Positions 1 through 12,779 of a DNA stretch of 64,000 nucleotides are shown one piece after another. Numbering within the stretch: the first letter of the stretch is position 1; every line of letters begins with the position of its first letter. Source of the stretch: Monodelphis domestica (taxonomy: Eukaryota; Chordata; Mammalia; Didelphimorphia; Didelphidae). The translations under genes and the position numbers were made by a program. Location of the stretch: positions 74,032,305-74,096,304 of the forward strand of contig NC_077227.1 of the NCBI RefSeq assembly GCF_027887165.1. The letters are read 5' to 3'. Under the pieces are notes generated by a model. It did no database searches and was not told the DNA's origin. It worked only from the letters and a program-made list of their open reading frames with translations.

Positions 1-245
1 TCTCTGGAGAAGTTCTTGTGAGCATCCCACCCTCAACCTTCCTGCCTAGAGCTGCTGTGATCTCTGACCTACCCAAGTCCCAAGATGAGATGGGGAAGGC
101 AGATTGCCTCCTTCCTGCCAGACCAAGGGGGTTAGAGGGATACTAGCAGGAGGATGACTATCCCTTCACCCCATTTGCCAAACCATCCCCTAATGCTTAA
201 CCTCCTCCAACCTTGTCCCAAGTGTGTTGGTTTTTCCAAAGCACT
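1..245. other. No recognised feature
   Basis: Moderately GC-rich sequence without a convincing open frame or repeat that I recognise. Confidence 0.3.
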
Positions 246-330
246 TGGGGTGGGGGGCAGAGCCAAAATGGCAGCTTAGTAGCAGCAAAAGCTGAAACTG
301 TTTTGAGAATCTTTTCAGTCCAAACCACTT
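246..330 (+). repeat. L1 5' UTR-like fragment
   Basis: Contains 'gcagagccaaaatggcagct', then 'agcagcaaaagctgaaac'. This parallels the 5' start of the longer L1 at 45180 ('gcagagtcaagatggcaact'). Only the first part of the UTR is recognisable. Confidence 0.45.
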
Positions 331-1424
331 CCTATTCTACTTAAGGTAAAACAGCCTTTAAGTCCCTCAAGGACTCCCAACTAGGGGAAGGTTCTATACT
401 TTTTTTAACATTGTTCCCCTTTCTCCGTAGCACCTCCATTTCTCCCAGTGTTAACAAACTTATAAACTCAATAGTGGTTTTGCTTTTACCTATTTAGTTT
501 TGTGTATAAATATGATGATGACCCTCCCCAACACAGGCCCTTTCCCCTCTCCAGACCCTCCCTATTTATATGTAAGCAGAGCCAGCAAAAGGAAAGTGCA
601 GGGTTTTTTTTAGGGATGGAAGAAAGAACCGAGGCTCACCTCCACATCTCAATAAGGCATTAGATTAAAATTTGGGAAGTCAGAATAATACTTCATGGAG
701 GAATTACAAAATATATACAAAGTCATTTTGAGGTATAGGGAAAGCAATGACAATTTGAGATGAAGGAGAATCAAGAATAGCCTCATTATACTAGTGTCAC
801 AAACAGGGAACAGAAAGTAGATCAATTTAGCTGGAACATACAATGTGTTTTGTGGAATAATGGGGAAACAATCAGAAAAGACAGATTGGAGCTAGCTTTG
901 GGAGAGGCAAGAAAGAGGAATTTATCCTAAAGGCAGTAGGGAGATATTGAAGGCACTCAAAGTCAACATAGGGGCTGCCAGAGACGAACTTCATTTACTT
1001 CCCCATTTGACTACCAAAGGGGGCTCGGCCCTGTCTCCTATCATGGATAGAAGCCACTGAGGAATAAAATCCTCTCACTATGACCCTTACTTAACCTCAC
1101 AGACAGGCTAGGTCTTTCCTTGATGGTTCCTTCCAGGAATGCTCAGCAGACTCAGATCATGTAAAGAACTCAATAAAATCAATCAGAACCATGAAGTCAG
1201 CACCATAGCAAAGCAAGAGCAAAAATAAAAACAATCAACCTATGTCAATATACACTCTTAAATGAGCACCTATCTGTTAAGGGTATTTACAGATTGAATT
1301 TTATGTAAGGAAACTGGTCTTTTATGAATATTATTCTGCAGATGATTATTCCTTGAGAATGGAAAAAGGAGGCGGGGAGGGAAAGGGAAATATCCTCTTT
1401 ACAGCAAAAGTTAATTAAATAAAG
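331..1424. other. Unassigned intergenic DNA
   Basis: No gene or repeat family recognised. Short open frames on both strands lack any domain-like content. Confidence 0.3.
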
Positions 1425-1830
1425 TTATTGGGGGTTTATTTTTAAACATATTTATTTCTTTGTCTATTACATTAAAATTCCTAGGTATCTTCTCTCTCTA
1501 CCCCCTCCCCATACTAGAGGAGCAACATTTGACCAAAAAAAAACAAACTATAGTTATATAAAACTATGTCTTGCTTATTTGTGTTCATCAATTCTTTCTC
1601 TGGAAATGGACATACACAAATTACTCTTCAAATGACATTTCTGTTGCTGAATATAATTCTCTCTTGGCTCTGCTCATTTCACTCTTCATAATTTCATGTT
1701 TTTCCATGGTTTTTCAAATTGATCAGATTATCATTTCTTACAGGCCAGTAGTATTCGATCGCAATCATATGTCACAACATATTTAGCCATTTCCCAAATG
1801 ATGGGCATTCCCTCAATTCATTGTAATGAT
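1425..1830 (-). repeat. Old antisense L1 3' region
   Basis: Resembles the antisense ORF2 end and 3' UTR seen more clearly at 24964-25774, for example 'gatgggcattccctcaattc' near the right end. It is strongly decayed. Confidence 0.45.
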
Positions 1831-2454
1831 GATAATCATTATGATTAATAATATCTTAAATTTATATCCATCTTTCCTCTGAAAATCTCATTAGGGTTAG
1901 AGAGATAACCCTGGATATGAAGGCTATGTAGCAGGACGTTCCATAAAACTAGAAAGGTTTCAAGGATGAACGGAACAGACTCTATCTGCTCTCTGAAAAC
2001 CAGCCTAAGTCCACAGAAGCTTGACCTCAAGTTAATCATCTTTGGTTATTGGTAGTTCTTAAAAATTATCTGAGAAATAATTGGAAGATGTATCAAACAC
2101 AGAGGGTCAAGAATAGAATGAGATTTAAATGTAATTGGCATACATCAAAATAAATAAAATACCACAGAATATAGATGTTAATAAGTCCTTATAAATAGTT
2201 TATTGGCCCCCATTTCTATTCAAGCTTGATACCACTGACTGAAAGGCTATGATGTGGGCCAGTTGAGGAAGTATCCACCCTGACAAAGTTCCATAGTACT
2301 GGTCAGTGTATAACCCACTGAAGTGTTCAAAGGGCTTTCAGTGATATTATCACATTTAAATCTAGGTCAATAGAATAGGCAACCACCTACAAGGCCTAAT
2401 TATAGAAGCATCATTACAGACTCCCTTATCCCACAAAATGCCTCAACATCGGCT
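1831..2454. other. Unassigned intergenic DNA
   Basis: Nothing recognisable; AT-rich with no coding signal. Confidence 0.3.
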
Positions 2455-2555
2455 TCTGGCTTCCTGAAATTCCCTTAACAAAATAAAGTGAAGTGTTGAG
2501 TGCAGAGCCTAGCATATAGCAAATTCTTAATAAATGCCTGTTTGGTTCATTTTTC
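2455..2555 (+). repeat. L2 3' end fragment
   Basis: Ends with the L2-type tail 'cttaataaatgcctgttt' after 'gcctagcatatagcaaattc'. Confidence 0.5.
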
Positions 2556-2579
2556 TTTCATTTAAAAAAAAGAGTCAAG

Positions 2580-2880
2580 CCACTATAAGACACAGAATCT
2601 AAGCCTGGAAGATACCTTAGAGATCATCTTAAACAACTTTTCATTTTACTGATGAAGAAACTTTTTTAAGGGACTGTTTTTGCTTATCTTTGCTCTCCAG
2701 TGATTAGCACAGTGGCTGGCACACAGTAAGTGCTTAATAAAGGCACATTGACTAAGTGACTGTCTGAGAAAGCTAAGATGGAGAGAAATAAAATATGTTG
2801 CCCAAAGTTACAAAAAGTAATCAGTAACAGAGCTGGGATTTAAACCCTTGTCTTCTGATTCCATATCCATTGTTTTTTCC
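2580..2880 (+). repeat. CORE-SINE interrupted by an L2 3' fragment
   Basis: The left part has 'ccttagagatcatctt' and 'tgatgaagaaact'; the right part has 'ttgcccaaagttac' and 'cagagctgggatttaaaccc'. Both belong to a MIR-like CORE-SINE. Between them, about 2660-2765, is an L2-like end ('ggctggcacacagtaagtgc'). Confidence 0.5.
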
Positions 2881-3571
2881 ATTACTTGATGTACTAAAAG
2901 CAAGTTGATTATTCTAGGAGTTGGGAAACTGAGGGCACCAAGAGCCTAAAGAGGGGGAGATACAAGAAGATATCAACAAAGGAAGCTCACAGTACAAAAG
3001 ACAGATTTTATCTAGTTCATTATTTTGCTGAGATCTGGACTTGATTGGAAGTACACATAAAACCAATTTGTTAAACCAACTGAAATCTGAGATCATGTTT
3101 TGTGAATACTAAAATTGAGACGATTAAGTCCATTTCTCCTATTATCCTTTCTTCTGTTGGTCTTCTCAGCCTTTCTCACTTCATCTGTTTCCCTCTTGGA
3201 AAGAAATTTCCAAAGGGGAAGAGAATGGGGAGTAAATGGGGAATGTTTCCCCACTATACTGGATCACTCCATTAGTCATACAGCCCTGAAAGGAGATGTA
3301 AGAGTTGACCAGAAGAGAAGTATAAAACTTTGTTATCTTCCATCCCTTCTCAATGTGAATAATTCTAATTCTGATTATGTCCTTGCTTTTACTGGCTGGC
3401 ATTGACAATCACTTTTTATATACTAACTGGGCTAGGTAAAATCCTAGAAGAGAGGATAGTAGGATATTGTCTTATGTGGAGTGTGCTGGCATGATGGCAT
3501 GATGCCAGCATAAAAAAAGGAGAATCAAGATGATCATTCCAAATGCTTTTAGGGTATTTGGAGTATGGGTT

Positions 3572-3583
3572 GGGGGGGGGGGG
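3572..3583 (+). repeat. Poly-G run (12 G)
   Basis: An uninterrupted run of twelve G with unassigned DNA on both sides (2881-3599). Confidence 0.9.
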
Positions 3584-3599
3584 AGTCATCTTAAATATT

Positions 3600-3710
3600 T
3601 GATCATCTACACAATACTAGGCACAAGGGATAGGTTTCAAAAGGAGTTTATGATCCTTATGGAGCTTACAACCTCATGGAAGGGATAATTATTGAATAAT
3701 GGAAAAAGTC
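3600..3710 (-). repeat. Antisense L2 3' fragment
   Basis: Follows the pattern 'actaggcacaagggat' then 'tggagcttacaacctcatgg', as in the antisense L2 ends at 37780 and 63400. Confidence 0.4.
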
Positions 3711-4544
3711 ATATATAACAAAGAATAAAAGTAATAATAGCTATATGATGAATGATATATAACATTTAACATAATATGGGATTAAGAAATTAGTATCAAA
3801 ATGTCTTATGTAGTCTATGACTATGACAGAAGGAGATGAAAAAAGTCAAGAAAGCATTCAGGTTAGAAATGACACATCTTGGGCTTTGAATAATATGTAG
3901 AATGTGGAAGAGTAGAACAGAAAGGCAAAGAAGAAAGACACAATTTTTCCTAAACTAACCTCCATTTTTTCCCTCTGGTATTTTTTTGTCATCAACATAT
4001 GTCCTGGTTGATTTAAATATAAATATCCTAAAAACCCTAGTGATAGAAAAAGATTGCCATCACATTCATCCCTAAAATACCCAGAAAGAATGTTCATTCA
4101 ATTGATTCCCCACCCCTACCTCCAATTTCAGGTTAATGGCTTGAGTTTCCAGCACTTTCCTTAGGAAAATATGCCACAACTTCCTATTTTTGTGGTCAAG
4201 AATGTTCATTCTTGCTCAGTCTCACAGTTATCCTTGTCATTATTTACTTTAGTTCTCATTCATGGCTTAGTATTTCTATAATGCAAAAAAAAAATGTCCT
4301 TCCTAAGCACAAAAAAAAATTGCACCAAAAAATGCCACACTGATTTGGCAATGGCAGCTGTAGCTTATTGAAGCAATTACTACCCCCAAAAATGGCTTAA
4401 AGGGTCTAAATCAGAAGTTGATATAAACTTGATTTATTTATAGCAGCAGAATTTTTAGTTAAATAAGAACTATATATTTTTCCATATATACTGCTAGGAT
4501 CCTAGAATCACCAACATGAATTTTATGATTCATAAATCCTATTG

Positions 4545-6130
4545 TTTAATCACAGAGTTGGATAGAACCTTAAGAAAATAGCATCTAGTCCATTCACTTT
4601 CTGAAAGAATTCCATTCCAATATTTCTGCCAGATTGTTATCTAACTTGTTTGTTTGAATAACTCCACTGGCATCTAACTCACCAGATCTATTTGCTCTAC
4701 AAAGTCTGTCAAAAGTTATTTTCTCACATGGAATCAAAATCTGTATCCTCATAACCTACTCATTAGTCCTACTCCATCTCTTTTCAAAAAATCAGAATAC
4801 ATATGATCTCTTATCCATACAACAACCCTTCAAATACTTGAAGACAGTAATCATTTTCTCCTCTCCCTGAAACTTCCATCTTCTCATCTTCAGGCTAAAC
4901 AACTTCAGATCCTTCAATTATTTTTCATTTCCTTGATTATATAAATTGAATATTTAATAATCATAATGACAATCATATTTATAGATCTAGTATGTACTAT
5001 AGACTGTATTAAATGTTTTACAAATATGCATTTGAAATTCATCTTGAATTTTATCATCTATATTAGAAAGTCATAACAGAAAACTTCTGGAATTAGGACA
5101 GTCAAAGAACTTCTTGCTGATCCCTCTTCTAGGATCCTCATCTAGTCAATGTCTAAAAATGAAGGATGAGTGTGTCTACCAATATTCCTTGTTTTTTGTA
5201 CTCCCACCATGGCTAAAGTCATCTAAAAAAAGATGAGCTGTTTTTAGCATTTTTGCAAGCTTTGGTTCATTCAAAGTTTTGGTGTTCCTGTCAAGTTTTT
5301 TAAAGGTTCATGACAGTTTTTTGAATTTTTCCTTGATTATGTAAACTTTCCAATTTTCATACATGCATTTTTAATCTGAGCTTATCAAAGGTTTCCTTCA
5401 AATTGATGTTGTTTTTAAGAGATTATCTCACTTTGTTCTATGCTGGTATTATTCATCATTATGCCTCTCATCCTTATTGTGTTAATATGTTCTCCTTTAG
5501 TGTCTTCATACAGCAAAATATACCTAGCTTTTCTCCAGCTTTTTTTTAAATTTGCTTTCCTAAAGTCCATAACATTCTGACAAAGTGACATATTCCCTTT
5601 CTTTTGTATTTCAAATACCAAGTTAACACATTCACTTTTCCTGAGGTTTCCATCAATTCTTCATCACCAAACAACATTTTCTTCTGGATCAGAATTATGT
5701 ACTGAGTAGAAGTTCCATTTGTTCCTTCCTTTACATTTTGAGAGATGAAATTAGCAGCAAGGAAATGATTTATCAGATGCTTTGCTTTCAGCAGAATGTT
5801 ATTTCCAATATATCCATTATGATTAAAATCCTTCATCAGTCCTATGTCTTTTCTTTGCCAGATTTGTCATCTAATCAGAAAACCAACCACCAGATCCTCC
5901 CTCTGACTGATCAGTCTGAAGGATATGACAATGATTATATTACTTTCCCTTTGCCATAATCCATGTGTTCTATGCCATATTCTAAATCCAGATTAAGAAG
6001 TGCCCATATAGGTATATGCCTTCTTGGCCTGCCATGCTGTTCCTCTGATCTTTCCATTAGATTCATTATTTTGGCCATTTATATATTCTATTTATGAATT
6101 TTATTCCACTAAGTTTTAGTGACATCTATG
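4545..6130. repeat. Ancient CR1/L3-like LINE 3' sequence
   Basis: The first 400 bases carry 'cccttcaaatacttgaagac' and 'tcttcatcttcaggctaaac'-like text typical of old CR1/L3 3' UTRs. The rest, to about 6130, may be the same element or another old repeat. 3711-4544 has no recognisable feature. Positions 5668-5783 recur at 12504-12619. Confidence 0.4.
5668..5783 (-). repeat. 116-bp segment, copy A of an inverted near-identical pair
   Basis: The reverse complement matches 12504-12619 with three mismatches and no gaps by my count. Similarity stops sharply at both ends. This copy lies inside a longer old repeat-like stretch, so it is probably the source. Confidence 0.85.
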
Positions 6131-6189
6131 TCTCAATACTGAGGTTATTTTGTTTGTAATTCATACAAATATCTGAACATTTTCATATA

Positions 6190-6397
6190 GTTATCTAATG
6201 TTACTCAGAAATAAGTTGCAGAGCTGGATGCAGAGATGGGAGATCCTGGGTTCAAATTTGACCTCAGAAACTTCCTAGCTGTGTGACCCTGAGCAAATCA
6301 GTTAATCCCCATTTCCTAGCCCTTACCACTCTTCTTTATGCCTTGGAGCCAATACACAGTATTGATTCCAAAATAGAAGGTAAGAGTTTAAAAAAAA
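6190..6397 (+). repeat. Marsupial tRNA-derived SINE (type A)
   Basis: Contains 'cctgggttcaaatttgacct', 'cttcctagctgtgtgaccct' and the tail 'tgattccaaaatagaaggta' followed by an A-rich end. This is the same family as the copies at 14120, 18816 and 38637. Confidence 0.75.
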
Positions 6398-6899
6398 AAA
6401 GAAATAGCAGAGAGAAGGTTCAAACTCAGGTCTATTGATACCAAAACCAATACTCCTTTCCCCTATTCCTATTCCATCTACCACCTAAAGACACAAAAAT
6501 TACTCTAAATCATTTCCCTATTATTTTTGCCTAAGTTCATGGATATTATTCTTTCATATTGTACCTTGTTGTGGACATGTGTGCCAAATGGAAGCTTTCA
6601 CAGATTCCCCCAGCTTGCAGGTAACATTTTAACATAGGAACATGCCTGGAACTTGAACCATATATGATAAAACATTCACCATCTGAACCAAATTGATTGA
6701 TTTTGATCCAATCCCCTTTATCCATGATTTTTCTTCTGTGGTCTCCTTTAAGCACATTCCTGAGGTGGCAAGTTTTTTAGCTCTATTAGTCATCTCTACC
6801 TGCTTGGACCAAATTACCAACATAAACCAGAACATTCTCTTCTGGGGTAGCTGTGACTACTTAGAACCATCTTAAGACAGAATAGCTACAATCCCCAAC

Positions 6900-7085
6900 A
6901 TTTACATAATACTTTGAGGTTTGCAAAAGTTTTACATAGATTTTTTTATTTGATATCCAAAATATCCCTACAAGGCAGATGCAATTATTATCACCATTTT
7001 ACAGGTGAGAAGACTGAGGCTAAGGAAGATAAATTGACTTTCTCAGAGTCACACAGCAGCCAGTAATGGTTTGAGTCAGCTAACT
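6900..7085 (+). repeat. MIR-type CORE-SINE
   Basis: Shows 'atactttgaggtttgcaaaa', 'accattttacaggtgagaag' and 'cagagtcacacagcagccag' in MIR order. Confidence 0.6.
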
Positions 7086-7904
7086 TGTACTTAAATTCCC
7101 CTTCCTCCTCATCATTATCCACTGGTTTCTATTAATTCAAATGTCACTTCTTCATGAATACTCCTATAGCAATGAACTTCCCTCTTGTATTTCACAAGAC
7201 ACTTAAAAAAATATCCAGTGTACTTACCCACATTTATATGTGTGTTTGTATATGCTTACATTGTTATATTGTTATATTTCATTTCCTGTTTGGGTGCCTA
7301 CTAAACTGTTATATCTTGCATGAGTGGCAATAACTCTAAGTACCAAGGAATTTCTCAAGCTGTAGTGTGAAAAGAAAATAGATTATAGTACTTCCTAGAA
7401 ATGCTGTAGTATCCTTTCTAAAAAGGTCAAAAACTTCCAGCAAAATCTATTGAGAATTGTTCTTTTCAGAAACCATCAATACAAGAAATCTCTTTAACCA
7501 ACTTGGAATCTTAGAGGTTGAAGGAATTATAGCAGCTATTTAGTCCATCTTGTACCTGAGAAGAATACATTTTAGAGTATACCCAATGGCTTCATTTTAC
7601 TTTGCTTCCTTAAATGGATTTTAGTGTATTTAATATACCCCGTTATCCAGACTTTCCTAAATCCTCTCTAGCACTGACTATGTCCTGATCCAAGGGACTA
7701 ACATAGAAGAATACTTCTATTTCCATTTGCTGCCTGCCCCAACATGAAATTACTCCAGCAAAATCTTCAAATCAAAATTTAGTTATCATTTGTGTCCAGG
7801 TATCCCCTGGATAAGTTCCTCAGTTCCCACTCAAATACTCAAGGGAGAATTGAGTAGGAAAGAGACAGGCAGACAGAGATAGACAGAGACAGAGAGGAGG
7901 TGGA
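7086..7904. other. Unassigned intergenic DNA
   Basis: No gene and no repeat that I recognise before the purine tract. Confidence 0.3.
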
Positions 7905-7912
7905 GGAAAGAT

Positions 7913-8310
7913 GAAGAAAGAAAAAGAAGAGGAGGAAGAAGGAGAAGAAGGAGGAGGAGGAGAAGAAAGAAAAAGAAGAGAAGGAAGAAGGAGAAGAAGG
8001 AGGAGGAGGAGGAGAAAGAAGAAGAAGAAGAAGAAGAAGAAGAAGAAGAAGAAGAAGAAGAAGAAGAAGAAGAAGAAGAAGAAGAAGAAGAAGAAGAAGA
8101 AGAAGAAGAAGAAGAAGAAGAAGAAGAAGAAGAAGAAGAAGAAGAAGAAGAAGAAGAAGAAGAAGAAGAAGAAGAAGAAGAAGAAGAAGAAGAAGAAGAA
8201 GAAGAAGAAGAAGAAGAAGAAGAAGAAGAAGAAGAAGAAGAAGAAGAAGAAGAAGAAGAAGAAGAAGAAGAAGAAGAAGAAGAAGAAGAAGAAGAAGAAG
8301 AAGAAGAAGC
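7913..8310 (+). repeat. Long purine tract with a pure (AAG)n microsatellite
   Basis: Nearly 400 bases of A and G only on the plus strand. From about 8015 to 8309 it is a pure AAG repeat of about 98 units. Interrupted GGA/GAA repeats flank it on the left, and GA-rich sequence continues to about 8450. The long Ser, Leu and Lys reading frames here are repeat products, not genes. Confidence 0.95.
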
Positions 8311-8450
8311 AATGAGGAGGATGAGGATAAGGGGGAAGGGAGAGTGGGAGGAGGTAAGGAATCGGGGGAGGGGGAAGAGGAGAGGAGAGGGGAAAGAAGG
8401 AGAAAGGGAAGGGCAGGGGAGGGGGGAAATAGAAAGAAGAAAAGAATGTG

Positions 8451-9687
8451 ATGGGTCTACATGGTTTCTGCCAAGCAAATTGACTTGGGACAGTTTTTCT
8501 TAGGATAGCAGGCTACTTCTGATTCATCCAAAATGTCCTTCTTTGCTATACTTATTTTTAAGGTACCAAAAGAGTAGACTATCTTATAGCTTACTAAGCA
8601 AAAGCCAATGGTTTTATGTGTGCTGACAAGTATTACAGCACTGTGATACTCTATCTACTCAGACATAGGGTAGTATCTCTATAGATTATGCCTTGAATTG
8701 ACTGAGCTCAAGGGTCTGTATTGGTCAGATCAAACTGAGAGTATGAGTTGTGTATGGTTGATACAATTCTTTTAGTTCACTTCTTTGTAGGTGCAGCAAT
8801 GGGTGGGCTATCCAAGCTCACTCTTCCATCTGGCTCATCTGTCCTTTCCCAATCCTTTCCCACTCACCTCTGTCTTCTCCAAAACCACGAAAGTTGGACA
8901 TATCTTATTTTTAAAGTCATTAGTTCATAAGGCAAATTAATAAACTACAAAAGTATACCTTCCCACCAAAAAAAGGACTTCTACTTAATTATCATTCCAA
9001 TTGCAAGTCCTCATCTTTTCTCCTACATTATTATGAAACTCATTTCCTTACAAAGTCCAGGATAAACAATTCCAATATATTTTGTTTTAATTATCCTTGT
9101 TTAATGGACCATAATGAAACTATGTTGAGCAGCACAGAAAAGAAAATAATTTAAAGTGTGCAGAGGGCTCAAGTGCTGGCTAGTGTTAACTTCTCTATTC
9201 ATATTTCACTGACTGGAATCCCAAGTGCAGATTTCTAATGCTCAGAAATGCCATCACTTATTCATCTACTTTTCCGGCTCCTCTTTAATAAAGATCTTTC
9301 CTTTGGCTCAGTCACTTGCTACCACAGCAGGCATCCACCATTTTGAAGAAACTTGAGCAATCAGAGGCCCTCAAAAGAGGGAAGTGCCCACAATATATAT
9401 GTCTTCTAGACTCCAGTTGTCATTCTTTGGGGAATGCCTCATTGGCCAACATGACATTAATAAGAATTTCCTCTTTAGCTTAAGTGTTTCTCCTCCCTCT
9501 TCTCTGCCCACCCACCCCCCTCACTCAAGTATTTCATTAGACTCATTTATTTCTAGACACACTTTTGTTAGAGATTCTCACTTCCACAAAAGCTTCTCAT
9601 TAGGAAAAAAAAACTTCATTATTGTCTTATTTCAAGAAATTGCCATAGCCACCACAACCTGATCAACCTTAAATCAGTCATCAACAA
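8451..9687. other. Unassigned intergenic DNA
   Basis: No coding signal or recognised repeat. Small frames at 8748 and 9384 lack family features. Confidence 0.3.
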
Positions 9688-9953
9688 TGAGGCAAGACCC
9701 TTCACCAACTAAAAGACTACAACTCAGTAAAGGCTCAGATGATGGTTAATATTTTTTAGCAATAAAGTACTTTTAAATTAAGGAATTTATGTTTTTAATA
9801 TAATACTATTTTATATTTAATAGACTAGAATATAACATAAACATAACTTTTATATGCCCTGGGAAACCAAAATTTCATGTGACTTGCCATTAAGGTATTC
9901 ACTTTATTATAGTGGTCTGGAACTGAACCCACATTATCTCCAAGATATGCCTG
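9688..9953 (+). mobile_element. Tigger-type DNA transposon, 3' end
   Basis: Carries the Tigger1 landmarks in order: 'gctcagatgatggttaatat', 'agcaataaagtact', 'cataacttttatatgccctg', 'gggaaaccaaaa' and the inverted repeat end 'ctccaagatatgcctg'. Most of the transposase gene is absent, so this is a truncated copy of a pogo-like cut-and-paste element. Confidence 0.85.
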
Positions 9954-10204
9954 TATAGCTCAGAAATAGCCAGTTTGATGACCTTGGTAGTTGTCTGGCA
10001 TAAAGAAAATTTCTGTTTATATTGAGACCTAACACTTTCTAAACATCCTTTAAAAGGTGACGGTTAATTAAAAGAGCTTATAAAAGCTGTGTTTGAATAG
10101 TGAAGCAGATTTTCCACACTGGAGTGGCAAGGATTAGCAGTCAACCAGTGAGCAGAGAAGCAGCAGTCCTATGAAGCATAGATACCCCTAAGTAGGGGAA
10201 AGGG

Positions 10205-10400
10205 AAGGGAATAAGCATTTGTTAAGTACCTGCTATGTGCCAAGCACTGTGCTAAACTGTTTATAGATATTATCTCATTTGATTCTCACAACCACCCTTC
10301 AAGTGAGGTGCTAATTATTCCCATTTTGCAGTTGAGGAAACTGAGGCAAACAGAGATTAAATGACTTGCCCAGGGTCACACAGCTAGTTAAGTGTCTGAG
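10205..10400 (+). repeat. MIR-type CORE-SINE
   Basis: A well-kept copy: 'tgctatgtgccaagcactgt', 'tgaggaaactgaggcaaaca', 'cttgcccagggtcacacagc'. Confidence 0.8.
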
Positions 10401-12503
10401 ACATTCCTGTCAAACCTACTAATGTCCATAAGATCTAAGATCATAATTGTTATAACTTTGTGGAATTAACTAACGCCGCTTTTGAATGGAGGCAAGGAGC
10501 TAGTTGAGACAGATAGATGTGATGAATCTAACACTTTAGAAAACTACTCCATCCAACAGGTGGAGACTACTTTAGATCAGATAGTAAAAAGAGGACTATT
10601 GAGACCAAGGTCTGTGTTTGCTACCCAATTGGACCAATCCAACCATCTCTAAAGGAATATATGTTAGGCTGATCCTCTTCACCCAATCCTATGCCATCTA
10701 CTGTAAGGAATATAATAAAAGCATGCCATGAAAGTTTTTGTCCTCAAAGAACTTCTCCTCTTAACCAAGTAAACCCTATCTGCATGAGCTAATTAGAGGA
10801 CAATTGAGTGGGAGGTTGATTCTAAGTGCAATAGTGGTGAGAAAGAAAATATCTATAATGAGAGTCGATAAGAAAAAGTTTCACAAAAATGTTAAGAGTT
10901 TATTTGCATGGACATGGAAAGAGGGCATTCTGAATGAGCAGAATAGCATTAGTGAAGACAAAGAGAGGAAGGAATGAACCTGGCATAAGTAGGGGTGGGC
11001 CAGAGGAAATTAGTACTATTGGAGGGAAAGTTAGTTTTGAGGAAAATTGAGTAATGAAGTAAAGAAGTAATGTCAGTCACAAATCAAGGAGGAACTTTAA
11101 AGCCAAACAAAATAATATGAAACTGATATAGTAGGCAGTAAAAAGCAGGTTCTTAAGCAAGGAACTGCTTCTTATACAAAATAAGGAAGGAAGAGCCCAT
11201 TCCTCGTGTGAGGAAGATTTGCTTGGCAGCAATACATGGAATGGATTGGAGAAGTGAAAAAATGAAGATGGGAAAACCATGGAGGTTCCGGTGGTGAGGT
11301 AATGAGGGACTCACCTTGTATGGACATAGAAAGAAGGGGTTGGATACAAGAGACATTTTGACTGGGGAGAGATTCAGAAATGTAATGCCATGTAAAATGT
11401 CATTTTTAAGGACTTTCCAGGTGAGGTAATTCCCTGTATCAATGCAGATTGGCAACTGATCTCCAATATACAATCTTAAAGTGATTTGTCTGGGAGATTG
11501 GGACATTAAATGACTTGCCAAGTCATTTACATAGCCAGTATATATACAAGTTTGGACTTGAACCCAACTCATCCTGGCTTAGGCTGACTGTCCAATCACT
11601 ACCCTATGCAACCAAGAGATATTAAAAAGGAAAAATTGATGATATTTAATGACCAAATAGAAGGGTAAGGAAGTTGCCATACAAATGGGAGAGTCAAAAA
11701 GGATTGCCAGGTTTGGAGCCTGAACAACTAAGAAAATGAAATATTGATATCCAATTTCAGAGAGTTGGTTTAAGGAAAATGAGGATAAATTAATTTTAGA
11801 GGAATTGAGTTTGTTCTGAAATTTATATGAAAATTTTCAGCTCAAATTGGGGCTCCAGCCAAGAGATGTGAATTTTGGGGTCAACAGCATCAAAATGATA
11901 GCCAAAGTTTTGAAAGCAAAAGAGATCACGTGAATGGCAAAGTTCCACAGGTTGTGCATGTATGACTATCATAGTCTATATAAAAGTCATTCTTCATCTA
12001 CTTGCTTTTTCCATCCTGAATAGTTAGGTCAGACTCTTTTGAGTGATTATGAATCTCATTAGGAAGCTTTACAATGTTCCAGAGCTGGAAGCAATCATCC
12101 AGTATCGTCTGAAAATAAGGAAACTTCTAAAGGTCCTTACTAACCAGAGAGTATGACTCTTAGACTTGATCTCTCTGCTGAATCTCTTCCACTAGGGGTT
12201 CCGGTGTGTTCTAATGTGTCTTCCTCACCTTGGTCAACACCTCATGACTTTGAAAGAGGCATTGTACTCTCTTCACATCTCTTTTCAGACTCCACCTTCC
12301 TCTAAAGCAGCAAACCTGGGTGGTTCAAAGTATACCAGGGCTGCTTCAAAAAAATCACCAACAGGAAAGGGAAAGGCTAGAGCCAACTTCTCTTACTTGC
12401 ACTGAGAAGAAGGAGTCTTGGGAGAGAAGAGAGATGTTTTGTGTCGCTTACTACTAGAAGCCGAGAATTGTGTATAACTGGGACTATATTTAGATTTTGG
12501 TCT
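10401..12503. other. Unassigned intergenic DNA with a small MIR piece
   Basis: About 11470-11610 resembles a CORE-SINE ('aaatgacttgccaagtcatt', 'tttggacttgaacccaactc'). The rest is unassigned, with no coding signal. Confidence 0.35.
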
Positions 12504-12619
12504 AAAGCATCTGATAAATCATTTACTTGCTGCTAATTTCATCTCTCAAAATGTAAAGGAAGTAACAAATGGAACTTCTACTCAGTACACAATTCTGATC
12601 CAGAAGAAAATGTTGTTTG
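12504..12619 (+). repeat. 116-bp segment, copy B of an inverted near-identical pair
   Basis: Matches the reverse complement of 5668-5783 at 113 of 116 positions. The flanking sequence is unrelated to the flanks of copy A, so this is probably the inserted copy. Confidence 0.85.
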
Positions 12620-12779
12620 TACAAATGAGAAAGCTTTAACTTGTGTGTGTCAGAGCATATATCCATGCCTTAATTGTACCTTCTCTGAAGTAGAAGGTCA
12701 GAGCCATTCTTGTCCTCAGAGTCATTCTAAAGCTGAATTTGGGAAAAGACAAGGCAGTTTGAGTGTTTTAAGGGAGAGG

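Noticed and set aside
7831-8503. Long Ser, Leu and Lys/Glu/Arg-rich reading frames (up to 215 codons)
   Set aside because: They are translations of the AAG/TTC microsatellite in different frames.
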